Shown here in pieces: positions 43,604 to 53,451 of a DNA stretch of 64,000 bases (position 1 is its first letter; the number at the start of each line of letters is the position of its first letter). The position numbers and the translations under genes were made by a program. The stretch comes from Bacteroidota bacterium (GTDB taxonomy: Bacteria > Bacteroidota > Ignavibacteria > Ignavibacteriales > Ignavibacteriaceae), in assembly GCA_020161395.1 (NCBI GenBank), contig JAIUOE010000006.1, forward strand, positions 124,001-188,000, read 5' to 3'. Under the pieces are notes generated by a model that was not told the origin of the DNA, did not search any database, and worked only from the letters and a program-made list of their open reading frames with translations.

Positions 43604-46600
43604 ATGATAATTGGTACAACCTTTTTTGTGAATTTGTTCTTGTTTCTTCTGTCCACTGGAACAATTCTCGATAAAACTGAATCATCCTTCAATACTACTC
43701 AATCCGGAAATTCTCAATTCTTACTCTATGACTCCGCAGCAAATTTTATATATCATGAATTGGACTCAATATCCCTAATAGAAAAATATCTGCCTTTTAT
43801 CAACACAGAGAATATTTTTATACAGGGGAAAAATCTGGTATTGCAAGATAAAGACAATAGGTTGTTTTCATTGAACTGGAATGTTAAAAACCTTTCCTTC
43901 AGTAAAAAATTTGCCTTTTTTCAGATTGTGCAAGGTGGAGATTTTCATGATCCGAGGGAAATATGTTTCTCAAAATACAAAATAGTTAATAACAGGATTG
44001 TTCTGTATGATTTGGTCAGGATAGATAAAAATCAATTCCGAAATACCATCTATCAATTCTATCCCGTTAGTGAAAACGAGTTTATCGCCTGCTCGTTTAT
44101 GCTATTATACAGAATTAAAATAACCAATTCCGGTGAAAACTGTACTGTAAAGGAAAAAAGTCTGTCAAATCCTTATACAGTGGATGGAGTGAAAGTGGTG
44201 TATCCTTCACAGTTGAAATACAACACTGACAAATTGTTGATTGTGTGTGACAAAGCGATATTATTATATAGAATTGGTTTGGATCAAATTGAAGATGTCA
44301 CCGGCTACCTGATTCAAAATAAATATATTGGCGAAGATCAAAGGAGTAAACTGACAGTTATCAACGCAAACAACGATGATTTTCTGATAATCTCTCAAAA
44401 TGGCAGTGGATTTAGAATGCAGGTGAAGGGAAAGAACTATGAGGTTACTACCTTCGATATAGAAAAATTCAAATTGTTCCCGGGTAAAGACAATTTTAGT
44501 CTTATTTTCGACTATAGCTCCATTGGTATTTTAGAAATATGGAGAGAAGATGGAATAATATTCAAACTCTATTTGGTTGATCAAAATAAGTTTACATCGA
44601 GGAGATTCAACTTACCATTCCATCCCTACCAATTTTTAAGAGCGGACTCAGAGACTCAGATACTTTATGCATCCGGAGAGGTATTCTTCAGGACTTTAAA
44701 GAAAGATGGATATCCTACCAATACCGTTTCCAAAACGCTCAGTACAACTGATTTTGATATTGGCAAAGTTGTTAATTTAGGGTATACCTACGGAATTGCC
44801 GTTGGTGATATCGATAATGACGAAAAAGAGGAAATACTGTTTGTCGAGCCTTTTGGAACGAACAGACTGTTAAAATTTGACTCGAAGTCAGAGGATTATA
44901 TTGAAATCAAAGATAGATTTCCCAGGGATTCTTATGGCAATGTCCATAGTGATATTTCAGGAAAATTCGTTGATATCAACAATGACAGTCATCCTGATTT
45001 AATCCTGTCAACGATGGATAGTGGAGGTGGATTATTCTTAAATAATGGAAACGGCTACTTTCAAAATGTCACAAAAGAATATCATTTGGACTCTGTTTTT
45101 TCAAGATCGGAATCTGTTACATTCGCTGACTTTAATAATGATGGTTGGATTGACATATTCGTATCAAATTTTTTCGCGAGCAATAAATTGTTGATTAATA
45201 AAAATGGTTTGGAATTTGAAGATCAAACTAAAGAGTACGGACTCCTTTCCGCCGGGAACTCTATACATGCCACAGTTGGTGATATAAATAATGACGGACT
45301 GACAGATTTACTGGTCGTTGGTTGGAACAGCAAGAGCAAATTATACTTAAATAGAAACGGAGGTTTTACAGATGTGGCTGAAGAATTAGGACTGGATTCA
45401 GACACCACACTTCTCACAAATTCAGCACTTTTTGCAGATTTCAACAATGATGCATTCCTTGATATCTTTGTTAGTTACCGTGGCAGTATTCCAAAGTTAT
45501 ATTTAAACCAGGGGGGACATGTTTTTCGCAAAGTTTCTGATTTATTAAAAGAAAAAGACCCTTCAACGATTTATGGTTCAGTTGCGGCTGATTTTAATAG
45601 TGATTCGTTTGTTGATATTGCAATTAATTGCACAGACAATGCTTTCATATATTTTAACTATCAGGATTCTTCGTCTGTCACAGGATTCAGTTTCATCAAG
45701 AAACCATTAAGCCTGAGTAGATCAAGTATCAATCCACTTAAAGGTTATGGTACCGGACTCGGTGTGATTGATGCCAACAGGGATGGCGACTTGGATCTGA
45801 TTGTCGGTCAATTCAAAGGATTAACCATGTTGTACGAGAACATGTATGTTGAAAATAACAGAAAGGAGGTGAGTCAGGTGAATTTGAAGATTCATCCTGT
45901 CGAAACTAATTCCAGTTTGGCCGGAGTAAAAGTCTGGGGAATTAGTGAGGATTCTGTCTATTTCTTCAAGGAGATAGGTACCGGCGAGGGGTACTGCTCT
46001 CAAATATCATCTGAATTGAATATACAAGTCTCTCCTTTAGGGGATAAGTCGAAAATTAAGATTTTCTTCCCCGTTTCGGGAGATACCGTCACAGTCGATA
46101 TTCTCGAAAGTTCATATCTGGATGTTTTCGAGCATTCAAGCCTGATAAGTAATTCGAAAAGAATGTTTGAAAAAATTCGCAGAATGATCTTGCAGGCAGA
46201 CTTCTACATCAAAATTATGCTAATCACATTCTTGGCGATCGTATTTTTCTGGTATGTCCACTACGATGTAAATAACTACAAATTATTCTTTAGGAATTTG
46301 GAACTCTCGTTTAGACAATCATTATTCATCGTGAGTATCACTTTTGTGATCTCTCAAGTTTTGGTCAACCTGTTCACGAGTGAAGATTTGTACAACTCTC
46401 AATGGCGAGACCAAACGGCAGGTTCCTTTGGAATGTTCATTTTGCCAGTCGTGTTGTCAGCGGGTCTGGTTTTGGCATCTTTAAAAATACAGGACATTTT
46501 TTCTCAGAAGGGGATGAACTACAAGCCTGATGTCGCGAAGTTAACTCAACAGTTGTATCTGTTTAACCACGGTGAAGGGCGAAAATCCAATCTTTCATCG

Positions 46601-47425
46601 ATTGCACTTTTACTGACAAATGTCAGATTTTATCTTTCAGAAACGGGCTCCAGGAACAACTATATCATGGAGCAATTAAATGAAATGCTTTCCGAATTTA
46701 AATTATTAACTCTGCCGGCAATTAAGGAAATTTTGCTTTCCTTAAGTTCTTTAAGAATGTTTGCCGAAGTTCAGTTTGACCGAAAAGATTTTCAGTTGTT
46801 GAATCGTACTTATATATTGATGACAAAGTCTGCCGAGAATCTTGGCAAAGCGATTGCCAGAGGTGAGTACAAACTGATAGCATCAGAAGCCATCAATATG
46901 ACCGGACTTATTGACCGTTTGGGAAAAGTTATGAATAAAATTAAGATCAGGTCAGTCGACCAGAGCAAGATAATATTAAACAGTTATCTTGGTAAAATCG
47001 AAAAATCATACGAAAAAACGAAGGCTAACGGGATTGAAGTAAAATTCGTGAGGATTAAGGAAGATATTTATCTATACACCGATTCGACAAAACTCTCGGA
47101 ATGTATTAATATATTTATTAAAAATTCAATTGAGTCATTCTATGATTCACGCAATTTTCCACGACAAATTCTAATCAAGGTTGAATTTACGGCTGATGAA
47201 TTAGAAATAATTATAGAAGATAACGGGATAGGAATATCAGAAGCCCACATGGAGAAAATTTTCCAAAAAGGTTTCTCGACCAAAGGGGAAAAACGCGGTT
47301 TGGGTCTGATTTACGCGAAAAGACTTTTAATGGAGTTGGGTGCTGAACTCGATATTACTTCGAAAGAGTTCCAAGGCACCACGATAAAAATAAAGCTAAA
47401 TTACGATAAAAAGGAGCTATCTTGA
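43604..47425 (+). CDS. Sensor histidine kinase with FG-GAP propeller and UnbV-like sensor domain
   Basis: 1273 residues. An N-terminal hydrophobic segment, ~370 residues of beta-rich sequence, and then FG-GAP/VCBS repeats (~400-735) with calcium-loop motifs such as DFNNDGWIDIF, DINNDGLTDLL and DANRDGDLDLI. An ASPIC/UnbV-like segment (~755-845) follows, then three membrane helices (~870-960), a cytoplasmic helical region, and a HATPase domain (~1140-1268) with N box (IKNSIES), G1 (DNGIGI), F (FQKGFSTK) and G2 (RGLGL) boxes. The usual H-box is missing; His ~989 in FNHGEGRKSNL is the best phosphoacceptor candidate. The stop overlaps the regulator start (TTGA). Confidence 0.82.
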   Translation: MIIGTTFFVNLFLFLLSTGTILDKTESSFNTTQSGNSQFLLYDSAANFIYHELDSISLIEKYLPFINTENIFIQGKNLVLQDKDNRLFSLNWNVKNLSFSKKFAFFQIVQGGDFHDPREICFSKYKIVNNRIVLYDLVRIDKNQFRNTIYQFYPVSENEFIACSFMLLYRIKITNSGENCTVKEKSLSNPYTVDGVKVVYPSQLKYNTDKLLIVCDKAILLYRIGLDQIEDVTGYLIQNKYIGEDQRSKLTVINANNDDFLIISQNGSGFRMQVKGKNYEVTTFDIEKFKLFPGKDNFSLIFDYSSIGILEIWREDGIIFKLYLVDQNKFTSRRFNLPFHPYQFLRADSETQILYASGEVFFRTLKKDGYPTNTVSKTLSTTDFDIGKVVNLGYTYGIAVGDIDNDEKEEILFVEPFGTNRLLKFDSKSEDYIEIKDRFPRDSYGNVHSDISGKFVDINNDSHPDLILSTMDSGGGLFLNNGNGYFQNVTKEYHLDSVFSRSESVTFADFNNDGWIDIFVSNFFASNKLLINKNGLEFEDQTKEYGLLSAGNSIHATVGDINNDGLTDLLVVGWNSKSKLYLNRNGGFTDVAEELGLDSDTTLLTNSALFADFNNDAFLDIFVSYRGSIPKLYLNQGGHVFRKVSDLLKEKDPSTIYGSVAADFNSDSFVDIAINCTDNAFIYFNYQDSSSVTGFSFIKKPLSLSRSSINPLKGYGTGLGVIDANRDGDLDLIVGQFKGLTMLYENMYVENNRKEVSQVNLKIHPVETNSSLAGVKVWGISEDSVYFFKEIGTGEGYCSQISSELNIQVSPLGDKSKIKIFFPVSGDTVTVDILESSYLDVFEHSSLISNSKRMFEKIRRMILQADFYIKIMLITFLAIVFFWYVHYDVNNYKLFFRNLELSFRQSLFIVSITFVISQVLVNLFTSEDLYNSQWRDQTAGSFGMFILPVVLSAGLVLASLKIQDIFSQKGMNYKPDVAKLTQQLYLFNHGEGRKSNLSSIALLLTNVRFYLSETGSRNNYIMEQLNEMLSEFKLLTLPAIKEILLSLSSLRMFAEVQFDRKDFQLLNRTYILMTKSAENLGKAIARGEYKLIASEAINMTGLIDRLGKVMNKIKIRSVDQSKIILNSYLGKIEKSYEKTKANGIEVKFVRIKEDIYLYTDSTKLSECINIFIKNSIESFYDSRNFPRQILIKVEFTADELEIIIEDNGIGISEAHMEKIFQKGFSTKGEKRGLGLIYAKRLLMELGAELDITSKEFQGTTIKIKLNYDKKELS

Positions 47426-48809
47426 AGGATAGAATACTGATTGTAGACGACGATTTACAATATTTAAGGCTGGTCAGCACACTATTGAATGATAAATTTG
47501 ATGTAGAGTGTGCAATAAATTCACAGGAATGTTTAAATAAAATTGAAACATCATTTTATTCTGCAATTCTGGTTGATCTAAAGTTACCCAAAGTATCCGG
47601 GTTTCAACTCATTAAAAAAATCCGGGAAGAATTTGATCAGCTGATTCCGATAATTGTGGTATCTGAACAAAATGATGTTCAATCGGTCTTGAAGTGTATG
47701 AAATCAGGTGCAAATGACTTTGTCCCCAAAGTATTTGACTTGGACGAATTGGTTCTTAAGATAGACAGGGCATTGGAAATTCGTAGAGCGGATCTGAGAA
47801 AACAGGCAATTGAGAGGGAATATCACTTCTTTGAGAATTTTATCCATAACTCGGAAACAGGAAGCAAGATATATTCTGATATAATAAAACACTCAAAACA
47901 TGACCACACACTTTTACTTCTGGGCGAGACGGGAACGGGTAAGGATATTATTGCTTATCAAATACATAAAAACAGCATAAGAAAGAACAATATCTTCAGA
48001 AGCATAAATCTGCAGACGCTTAGCGAATCATTACTGGAGTCTGAATTATTTGGATATGCAGAGGGTGCATTTACAGGAGCGGGAAAATCGAGAACCGGTT
48101 TACTCGAGATATGCAATGGGGGTACTCTGCATATTTCTGAGTTTTCCTCAATATCACCTGCTCTTCAGATAAAACTGCTTGAATTTATGCAATTCAGGAC
48201 AATCAGAAAAGTGGGCGAAGATGCACGGGTTAAACCCAGACGCGTTGATGTACGAATAATTCTTTCGACATTGGAAGACCCGGAAAAACTGTCCTCGAAT
48301 GGGAATTTCAGGGAAGACCTTATCAGTCGGATAAAGGTCAACACCATGATTGTGCCTCCACTTAGAGACAGATTGGAAGATATCGAAAAACTTGCACCTT
48401 ACTTTTTACGGCTTCACGGGTTAGAAGATGGAAGAGATCGATTGACCTTTTCGAAAGATGTAATCCCCTTTTTGAAGAGCCTGCAATGGAATCGAAATGT
48501 GAGAGAATTAGAGAATGCTATAATCTCAGCGATGGTGGAAGCGTTCGACAATCCTGATCCGGATGTCATTCAGGTGGAAAACTTCAGCCCGTTTTTTTCA
48601 AACTCGAGGAATGAAGAAAAATTGAGAATCCAGTTTCATGGCGAATTGCCTCCGTTTGAAGATGCTAAAAAATTGTTTGAACAGTCATATTTTTCAGAAC
48701 TTATCAAAATATGTGACGGAAATAAAACCAAAGCTGCTCTGCTTGCAGGCATGAGCAAACAAAACTTTCATTTTCACAGCTCAAAAGGTTGATACTCCAA
48801 AAAGTATAA
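47422..48809 (+). CDS. NtrC-family sigma-54-dependent response regulator (apparent frameshift at 3' end)
   Basis: Receiver domain (~1-120) with VDDD, phosphoacceptor Asp52 (LVDLKLP) and Lys ~102; AAA+ domain with Walker A GETGTGKD (~168), the sigma-54 contact loop GAFTGA (~215) and the R-finger region; then a Fis-type helix-turn-helix. The open frame stops at 48792 with the odd end NFHFHSSKG. Skipping two bases near 48780 instead gives NFHFHLKRLILQKV and a stop at 48807-48809, the expected second helix of a Fis domain. The start is TTG with AAGGAG five bases upstream, overlapping the kinase stop. It should activate sigma-54 promoters in response to the kinase. Confidence 0.85.
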
Positions 48810-49111
48810 TTCTTCACCCTGCCTTTGAAGCCTGGAGTTAAGTCTTGCATATTCCGCTTTGTTCAATTCTGACAAAACTGAAATAATTGTAAAATCCTGC
48901 TTTACTCCGGTAAAATTGTATTTTATTTTACCTCATCAAAATCTCCAATTGTTTCGCATTCGGAGGACATTTATGCCTATTTCGGTTTGTTTACACAAAA
49001 TTCTTCGCGTTAAAAAAATGGCATGAATCTTGTTCCTCGCTAGCGATAAACCAAGGGATTCTGCAAGGCTATATTCTTGATACTTGGGATATCGCATTTT
49101 TTCATTAATCA
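48810..49111. other. 302-bp gap with sigma-54-like promoter
   Basis: AT-rich region between the regulator gene and the large secreted protein gene. The only clear element is the -24/-12 promoter match at 49019-49034. Sites for the regulator should lie upstream of it; I could not pick out a convincing dyad. Confidence 0.5.
49019..49034 (+). promoter_or_regulatory. Sigma-54-type (-24/-12) promoter
   Basis: TGGCATGAATCTTGTT against the consensus TGGCACG-N4-TTGCA. The GG and the -12 G are at the right distance (10 bases between), with the -12 C replaced by T. It lies ~80 bp before the CHAP protein gene and directly downstream of a gene for a sigma-54 activator. Confidence 0.6.
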
Positions 49112-52100
49112 ATGAGGACAATCATGAAAAATTTTTTTCTCACTTGGTCGCTTTTTGTTTCTATTTGTCTATCTCAATCATTAACTGTAACACCCTCATC
49201 AGTTCCAAAAGGTGGAACATTTTTGGCATCATGGTCTGGATTTTCCGGGAATGTAAATGTCCGGATATATAAAGGAAGCAACTTGTGGGTTGATGCCAGT
49301 ACGAATGTGTCGGGAAGTGGTTCTCAGAATCTTGTGACTACTGATTGGGAAGTCAGAAATGATTATAAAGTAAGAGTAGAACTGAGATCCAACACAACTA
49401 TCTATAGGGAAGTTGGGCCTCTTGTTGTTACCGATGTTGGACAATTCGGTGCTCAAGTTGGAACATTCAACGGAGTGATTGCTTACTCGAATGGAACAGT
49501 TGGCAATGTCAGCAATGAATACAATTATTATTCTGGTACAAATACCGGAATGAAGTGGCAATGTGTTGAATTTGTGAACAGATACTATGCTGCAGTTTAT
49601 GCTCAGAATATACGGATTGCCGGACATAATGCAAATGATTACTACCCTAATGCAGCAGCACATGGACTGACACCATATAACAACGGGGGCACGACCGCTC
49701 CGCAAGTTGGAGACATACTTTGTTCAGGTGGAGGTCAATATGGTCATGTTGCGATAATTCGCGAGATCGGCAGCAACTATATAAATGTTATACAACAAAA
49801 CTGGAATAATAACTCATCCGATAATTCAATGACCCTTTCATATTCTCCACAGAATGGATACTACACCATTGGGTCTTTTTCTTCGTCCTACTCAGTTCAA
49901 GGATGGTTAAGAAAGCCCACAACCTCAGGTTTTGTAAAGGTATGGACAGGGATAACCTCTTCATCAACAATTGTTAAAGGGGTTCCATTTAATGTCTCAT
50001 TTTCATTAAAGGAGACGAATAATCAACCGATAACCCTTCAATCGATTGCCATTGCAATTCATAAACCCAATGGCGATTTTTTATTTGATGCAATGACTTA
50101 TACCAATATCAGCTTTACTGCTGGCCAGGAAAGATCCTATAATATTGAAGCTACAGTATTTAATGAAATCAATAATTCTCCCGGGTCAAATTATAGTATC
50201 AGAGTAAAGGGTCAAATGAATAACACCTGGTTTGATGTTACTCCCGCTTCCGGGGCTACAAACCCGAAGGCATTTACTCTTGTAGACCCCACCTTGACTG
50301 TGTCACCATCTACAAAAACCGTTTCATCGGGAGCTGGTAGTTTTTCTCTTTCAGTCACATCCAATGTTCCTTGGACTGTCATTTCAGATCAAAGCTTTTT
50401 AACTTATAGTCCTTCAAGTGGCAATAACAATGGCTCTATAACCGTTAGCTATACTTCGAATGGAACCACAATACCTCGAACTGGCAGGATTACAGTAAGA
50501 GGAACTGTAACGGGTAATCCAATTTCAGGTATTTGCGATGTGACTCAAGAAGCAGTTCTACAGTATTCCTTAAGTCTTAGTAAAGGGGGTGGTGGTTTTG
50601 GGAAAGTCAAAGTGAACGGGTCTCTACAGAACCTGCCATATTCTGCCCAGTTCATTTCAGGTAGTAACATCACTCTTGAAGCTGTACCCGATCCAAATAA
50701 CACTTTTGCAAATTGGAGTGGAGCTTTGTCTGGTAACACTAACCCAACTTCCATCACTATGAATGCTGACAAATCTGTTACAGCTAATTTCAATTCAGTA
50801 CCAATAAATTACACATTGTCGTTGACCAAAGGAGGTGATGGTTCCGGGAAAGTAAAAGTGAACGGTTCACTTCAGAACCTGCCATATTCTGCCCAGTTCA
50901 ATTCAGGTAGTAACATCACTCTTGAAGCTGTACCCGATCCAAATAACACTTTTGCCAATTGGAGTGGAGCTTTGTCTGGTAACACAAACCCAACTTCCAT
51001 CACAATGAATGCTGACAAATCTGTTACAGCTAATTTCAATTCAGTACCAATAAATTACACATTGTCGTTGACCAAAGGAGGTGATGGCTCCGGGAAAGTC
51101 AAAGTGAACGGGTCTCTACAGAATCTGCCATATTCTGCCCAGTTCATTTCAGGAAGTAACATCAACCTTGAAGCTGTACCCGATCCAAATAACACTTTTG
51201 CAAATTGGAGTGGAGCTTTGTCTGGTAACACAAACCCAACTTCCATCACAATGAATGCTGACAAATCTGTTACGGCTAACTTCAGTGCAGTATCAATAAA
51301 TTACACATTATCTTTGACCAAAGGAGGTGATGGCTCCGGGAAAGTCAAAGTGAACGGTACGCTTCAGACTTTACCTTACTCATCTCAATTCAATTCTGGA
51401 AGTAGCGTCACTTTGGAGGCTGTAGCTGATGCTAATAATACTTTTGCTAATTGGAGTGGAGCTTTATCAGGTAACACAAACCCTACTTCAATAACAATGA
51501 ATGCTGACAATTCTGTTACCGCCAACTTTAACGCTACACCTGGAGTCCCGCTCGTACCTGTAACTTCAAGTGAAACTGTTCAAAAAGGACAAGATTATTG
51601 GTTGGATATCCAAGTTGGTAATCAGAATAGTCCCGTTAGTGAGTTAAAAGTAATCAGTTTTGAACTCAATTATTCGGCAACAGTTATAAACGATTATGTA
51701 ACTTACGAAGTTGGGACATTTATCACCGGTGCTCAGGCAACCGTTGTTCCTGACGATCAAAATGGTCGAGTCGATGCTGCAATATTCAGGACTACTGGAG
51801 GGAACAGCGGATATGGAAGTTTGATTAGATTTAAATTTAATGTTAATAATCAGGCTATAGCTGGTCAGCAAATTACTTTTACATTCGGATCAATTCTTGC
51901 GAATGATGCGAATGGCAATGTGATCAATATTACCCCTCAATCTAAAACATTAACAGTCATTGAAGCAGCAATCGTTTGGCCTGGTGATGCTAATAATAAT
52001 GGTGTAGTAAACATTCTTGATATTAACCCAATTATTGTAAACTATGGAGCCACAGGTCCAGTTCGGCCCAACGCTTCAAATAGTTGGACAGGGCAGAGTG

Positions 52101-53242
52101 CACCATTCTGGACTGCACCCTCTTTAACCTATATTGATTGTAATGGAAATGGAGCGATCAACATAACTGATATAAATGTAGTGATAGTGAATTTCGGAAG
52201 GACTCACACTATTAATAGTGCGGGAACATTACCCTATGAAATTACAAGTTCGATACCCCCTCTTCAAGTACTGGTTCCGCAGGCCCCCGCAACTCCAGGC
52301 GATACAGTAACTGTTTCTATTCAAATTGGCTCCAGCAATTATCCGGTTGATAGTGTAAAAGTTGTATCCTTCGAGTTGCTTTATGGGACAAATGGATTAA
52401 AGCAATACATAGAATTCATTGATTATCAAGTTGGGTCATTTTTAACAAATGCCCAATATACAGTTATACCTGATGACTCACTAGTAGCCGCTGCCGTTTA
52501 CAGAACATCTGGGGGAAATTCAGGATTTGGTGAACTAATAAAATTCAGGTTTAAAATTAAATCAACCACACCTGTAAGTACTTCATTTCCACTTAGTTTT
52601 GGCCAAGTTGAAGCCAATAGATCAAATGGTTCTGTTCAACCCTTGCTCCCATTAGGATCGATGTTACTCGTCCCGGTGGAGTTAACCTCTTTCTCTGCGA
52701 CAAATACCCCATCAGGCATTATGCTACGATGGAGTACAGCGTCTGAATTGAATAATCTTGGATTTGAGGTTCAAAGATCAGAGGATGGTTCAATTTTTCT
52801 GCCCTTGGCTTTTGTGAAAGGCAAAGGCACTTCAACAGAAAGAAACAATTATGAATATCTGGATGCTGCACCAACGGGTACATTTTCTTACCGCTTGAAA
52901 CAAATGGATTTTGATGGCACAGTTTCCTTCTCAAATGTCGTCACGATTGAATCAATCAACTCGCAGGATTTCACGCTGAATCAAAATTTCCCCAATCCGT
53001 TTAATCCATCAACATCAATCACATTTTCACTTGGGTTACAGTCTAAAGTGAAGCTGACTATAATTAACGCATTGGGTGAGGTTGTTAAGGATCTGGTAAA
53101 CGATGTACTTGCTGCTGGCAGTCACAATGTTGTCTGGAACGCAGATTCACTGCCTTCTGGAATATACTTTGCTGTTTTGAACGCTGAATCATCAAGAGGC
53201 CAAATGGTGAGACTGGTACGCAAAATTGCTTATATGAAATAA
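49112..53242 (+). CDS. Very large secreted CHAP-domain protein with InlB-like repeats, cohesin/dockerin-like domains and T9SS domain
   Basis: 1376 residues (ATG 49124 is an alternative start). Signal peptide; a CHAP amidase/peptidase domain with Cys151 (KWQCVEF) and His212 (YGHVAII); a BACON-like domain (~395-480); four tandem 82-residue InlB B-type repeats (485-812); a cohesin-like domain; a dockerin-like pair with calcium loops (GDANNNGVVNILDIN, DCNGNGAINITDIN; ~952-1045); a second cohesin-like domain (~1050-1185); and a T9SS sorting domain. CHAP enzymes cut peptidoglycan or act on peptides, so this could be a secreted lytic or adhesive protein. It probably depends on the sigma-54 promoter upstream. 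Confidence 0.85.
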   Translation: MRTIMKNFFLTWSLFVSICLSQSLTVTPSSVPKGGTFLASWSGFSGNVNVRIYKGSNLWVDASTNVSGSGSQNLVTTDWEVRNDYKVRVELRSNTTIYREVGPLVVTDVGQFGAQVGTFNGVIAYSNGTVGNVSNEYNYYSGTNTGMKWQCVEFVNRYYAAVYAQNIRIAGHNANDYYPNAAAHGLTPYNNGGTTAPQVGDILCSGGGQYGHVAIIREIGSNYINVIQQNWNNNSSDNSMTLSYSPQNGYYTIGSFSSSYSVQGWLRKPTTSGFVKVWTGITSSSTIVKGVPFNVSFSLKETNNQPITLQSIAIAIHKPNGDFLFDAMTYTNISFTAGQERSYNIEATVFNEINNSPGSNYSIRVKGQMNNTWFDVTPASGATNPKAFTLVDPTLTVSPSTKTVSSGAGSFSLSVTSNVPWTVISDQSFLTYSPSSGNNNGSITVSYTSNGTTIPRTGRITVRGTVTGNPISGICDVTQEAVLQYSLSLSKGGGGFGKVKVNGSLQNLPYSAQFISGSNITLEAVPDPNNTFANWSGALSGNTNPTSITMNADKSVTANFNSVPINYTLSLTKGGDGSGKVKVNGSLQNLPYSAQFNSGSNITLEAVPDPNNTFANWSGALSGNTNPTSITMNADKSVTANFNSVPINYTLSLTKGGDGSGKVKVNGSLQNLPYSAQFISGSNINLEAVPDPNNTFANWSGALSGNTNPTSITMNADKSVTANFSAVSINYTLSLTKGGDGSGKVKVNGTLQTLPYSSQFNSGSSVTLEAVADANNTFANWSGALSGNTNPTSITMNADNSVTANFNATPGVPLVPVTSSETVQKGQDYWLDIQVGNQNSPVSELKVISFELNYSATVINDYVTYEVGTFITGAQATVVPDDQNGRVDAAIFRTTGGNSGYGSLIRFKFNVNNQAIAGQQITFTFGSILANDANGNVINITPQSKTLTVIEAAIVWPGDANNNGVVNILDINPIIVNYGATGPVRPNASNSWTGQSAPFWTAPSLTYIDCNGNGAINITDINVVIVNFGRTHTINSAGTLPYEITSSIPPLQVLVPQAPATPGDTVTVSIQIGSSNYPVDSVKVVSFELLYGTNGLKQYIEFIDYQVGSFLTNAQYTVIPDDSLVAAAVYRTSGGNSGFGELIKFRFKIKSTTPVSTSFPLSFGQVEANRSNGSVQPLLPLGSMLLVPVELTSFSATNTPSGIMLRWSTASELNNLGFEVQRSEDGSIFLPLAFVKGKGTSTERNNYEYLDAAPTGTFSYRLKQMDFDGTVSFSNVVTIESINSQDFTLNQNFPNPFNPSTSITFSLGLQSKVKLTIINALGEVVKDLVNDVLAAGSHNVVWNADSLPSGIYFAVLNAESSRGQMVRLVRKIAYMK
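50564..51547 (+). repeat. Four tandem 246-bp repeats inside the CHAP protein gene
   Basis: Units start at 50564, 50810, 51056 and 51302, each coding 82 residues. Units 1-3 are nearly identical in DNA; unit 4 keeps the protein but differs more in DNA, so units 1-3 are recent copies or have been kept alike by gene conversion. Confidence 0.92.
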
Positions 53243-53255
53243 ATAATGTTGAAAG

Positions 53256-53278
53256 GCCGCTCGAAAGGGCGGCTATTT
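53256..53278 (+). terminator. Hairpin terminator of the CHAP protein gene
   Basis: GCCGCTC - GAAA - GGGCGGC (53256-53273), a 7-bp GC-rich stem with a GAAA tetraloop, 13 bp after the stop, followed by TATTT. Confidence 0.65.
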
Positions 53279-53451
53279 CATATCACTATAATTCCAGGCA
53301 TAATGTTGACCAGTAAATTGATAATGCAGAAGATATCCAGAAATCAAGAATATTTATTTATTAAAATTGTTCGCAGTGGCTCATAAACACTATTAATGAT
53401 TACTTTACAAAATTTGAATATCTCTTGTCTGTAATCTGAAAAAGGTACATC

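Noticed and set aside
50564..51547. Assembly duplication in the InlB-type repeats
   Set aside because: Unit 4 and parts of unit 1 differ in DNA while keeping the protein, which indicates true repeats, although the copy number may still be uncertain.
53296..53312. GGCATAATGTTG as a sigma-54 promoter before the OmpA gene
   Set aside because: The spacing is one base short and the -12 dinucleotide is missing.
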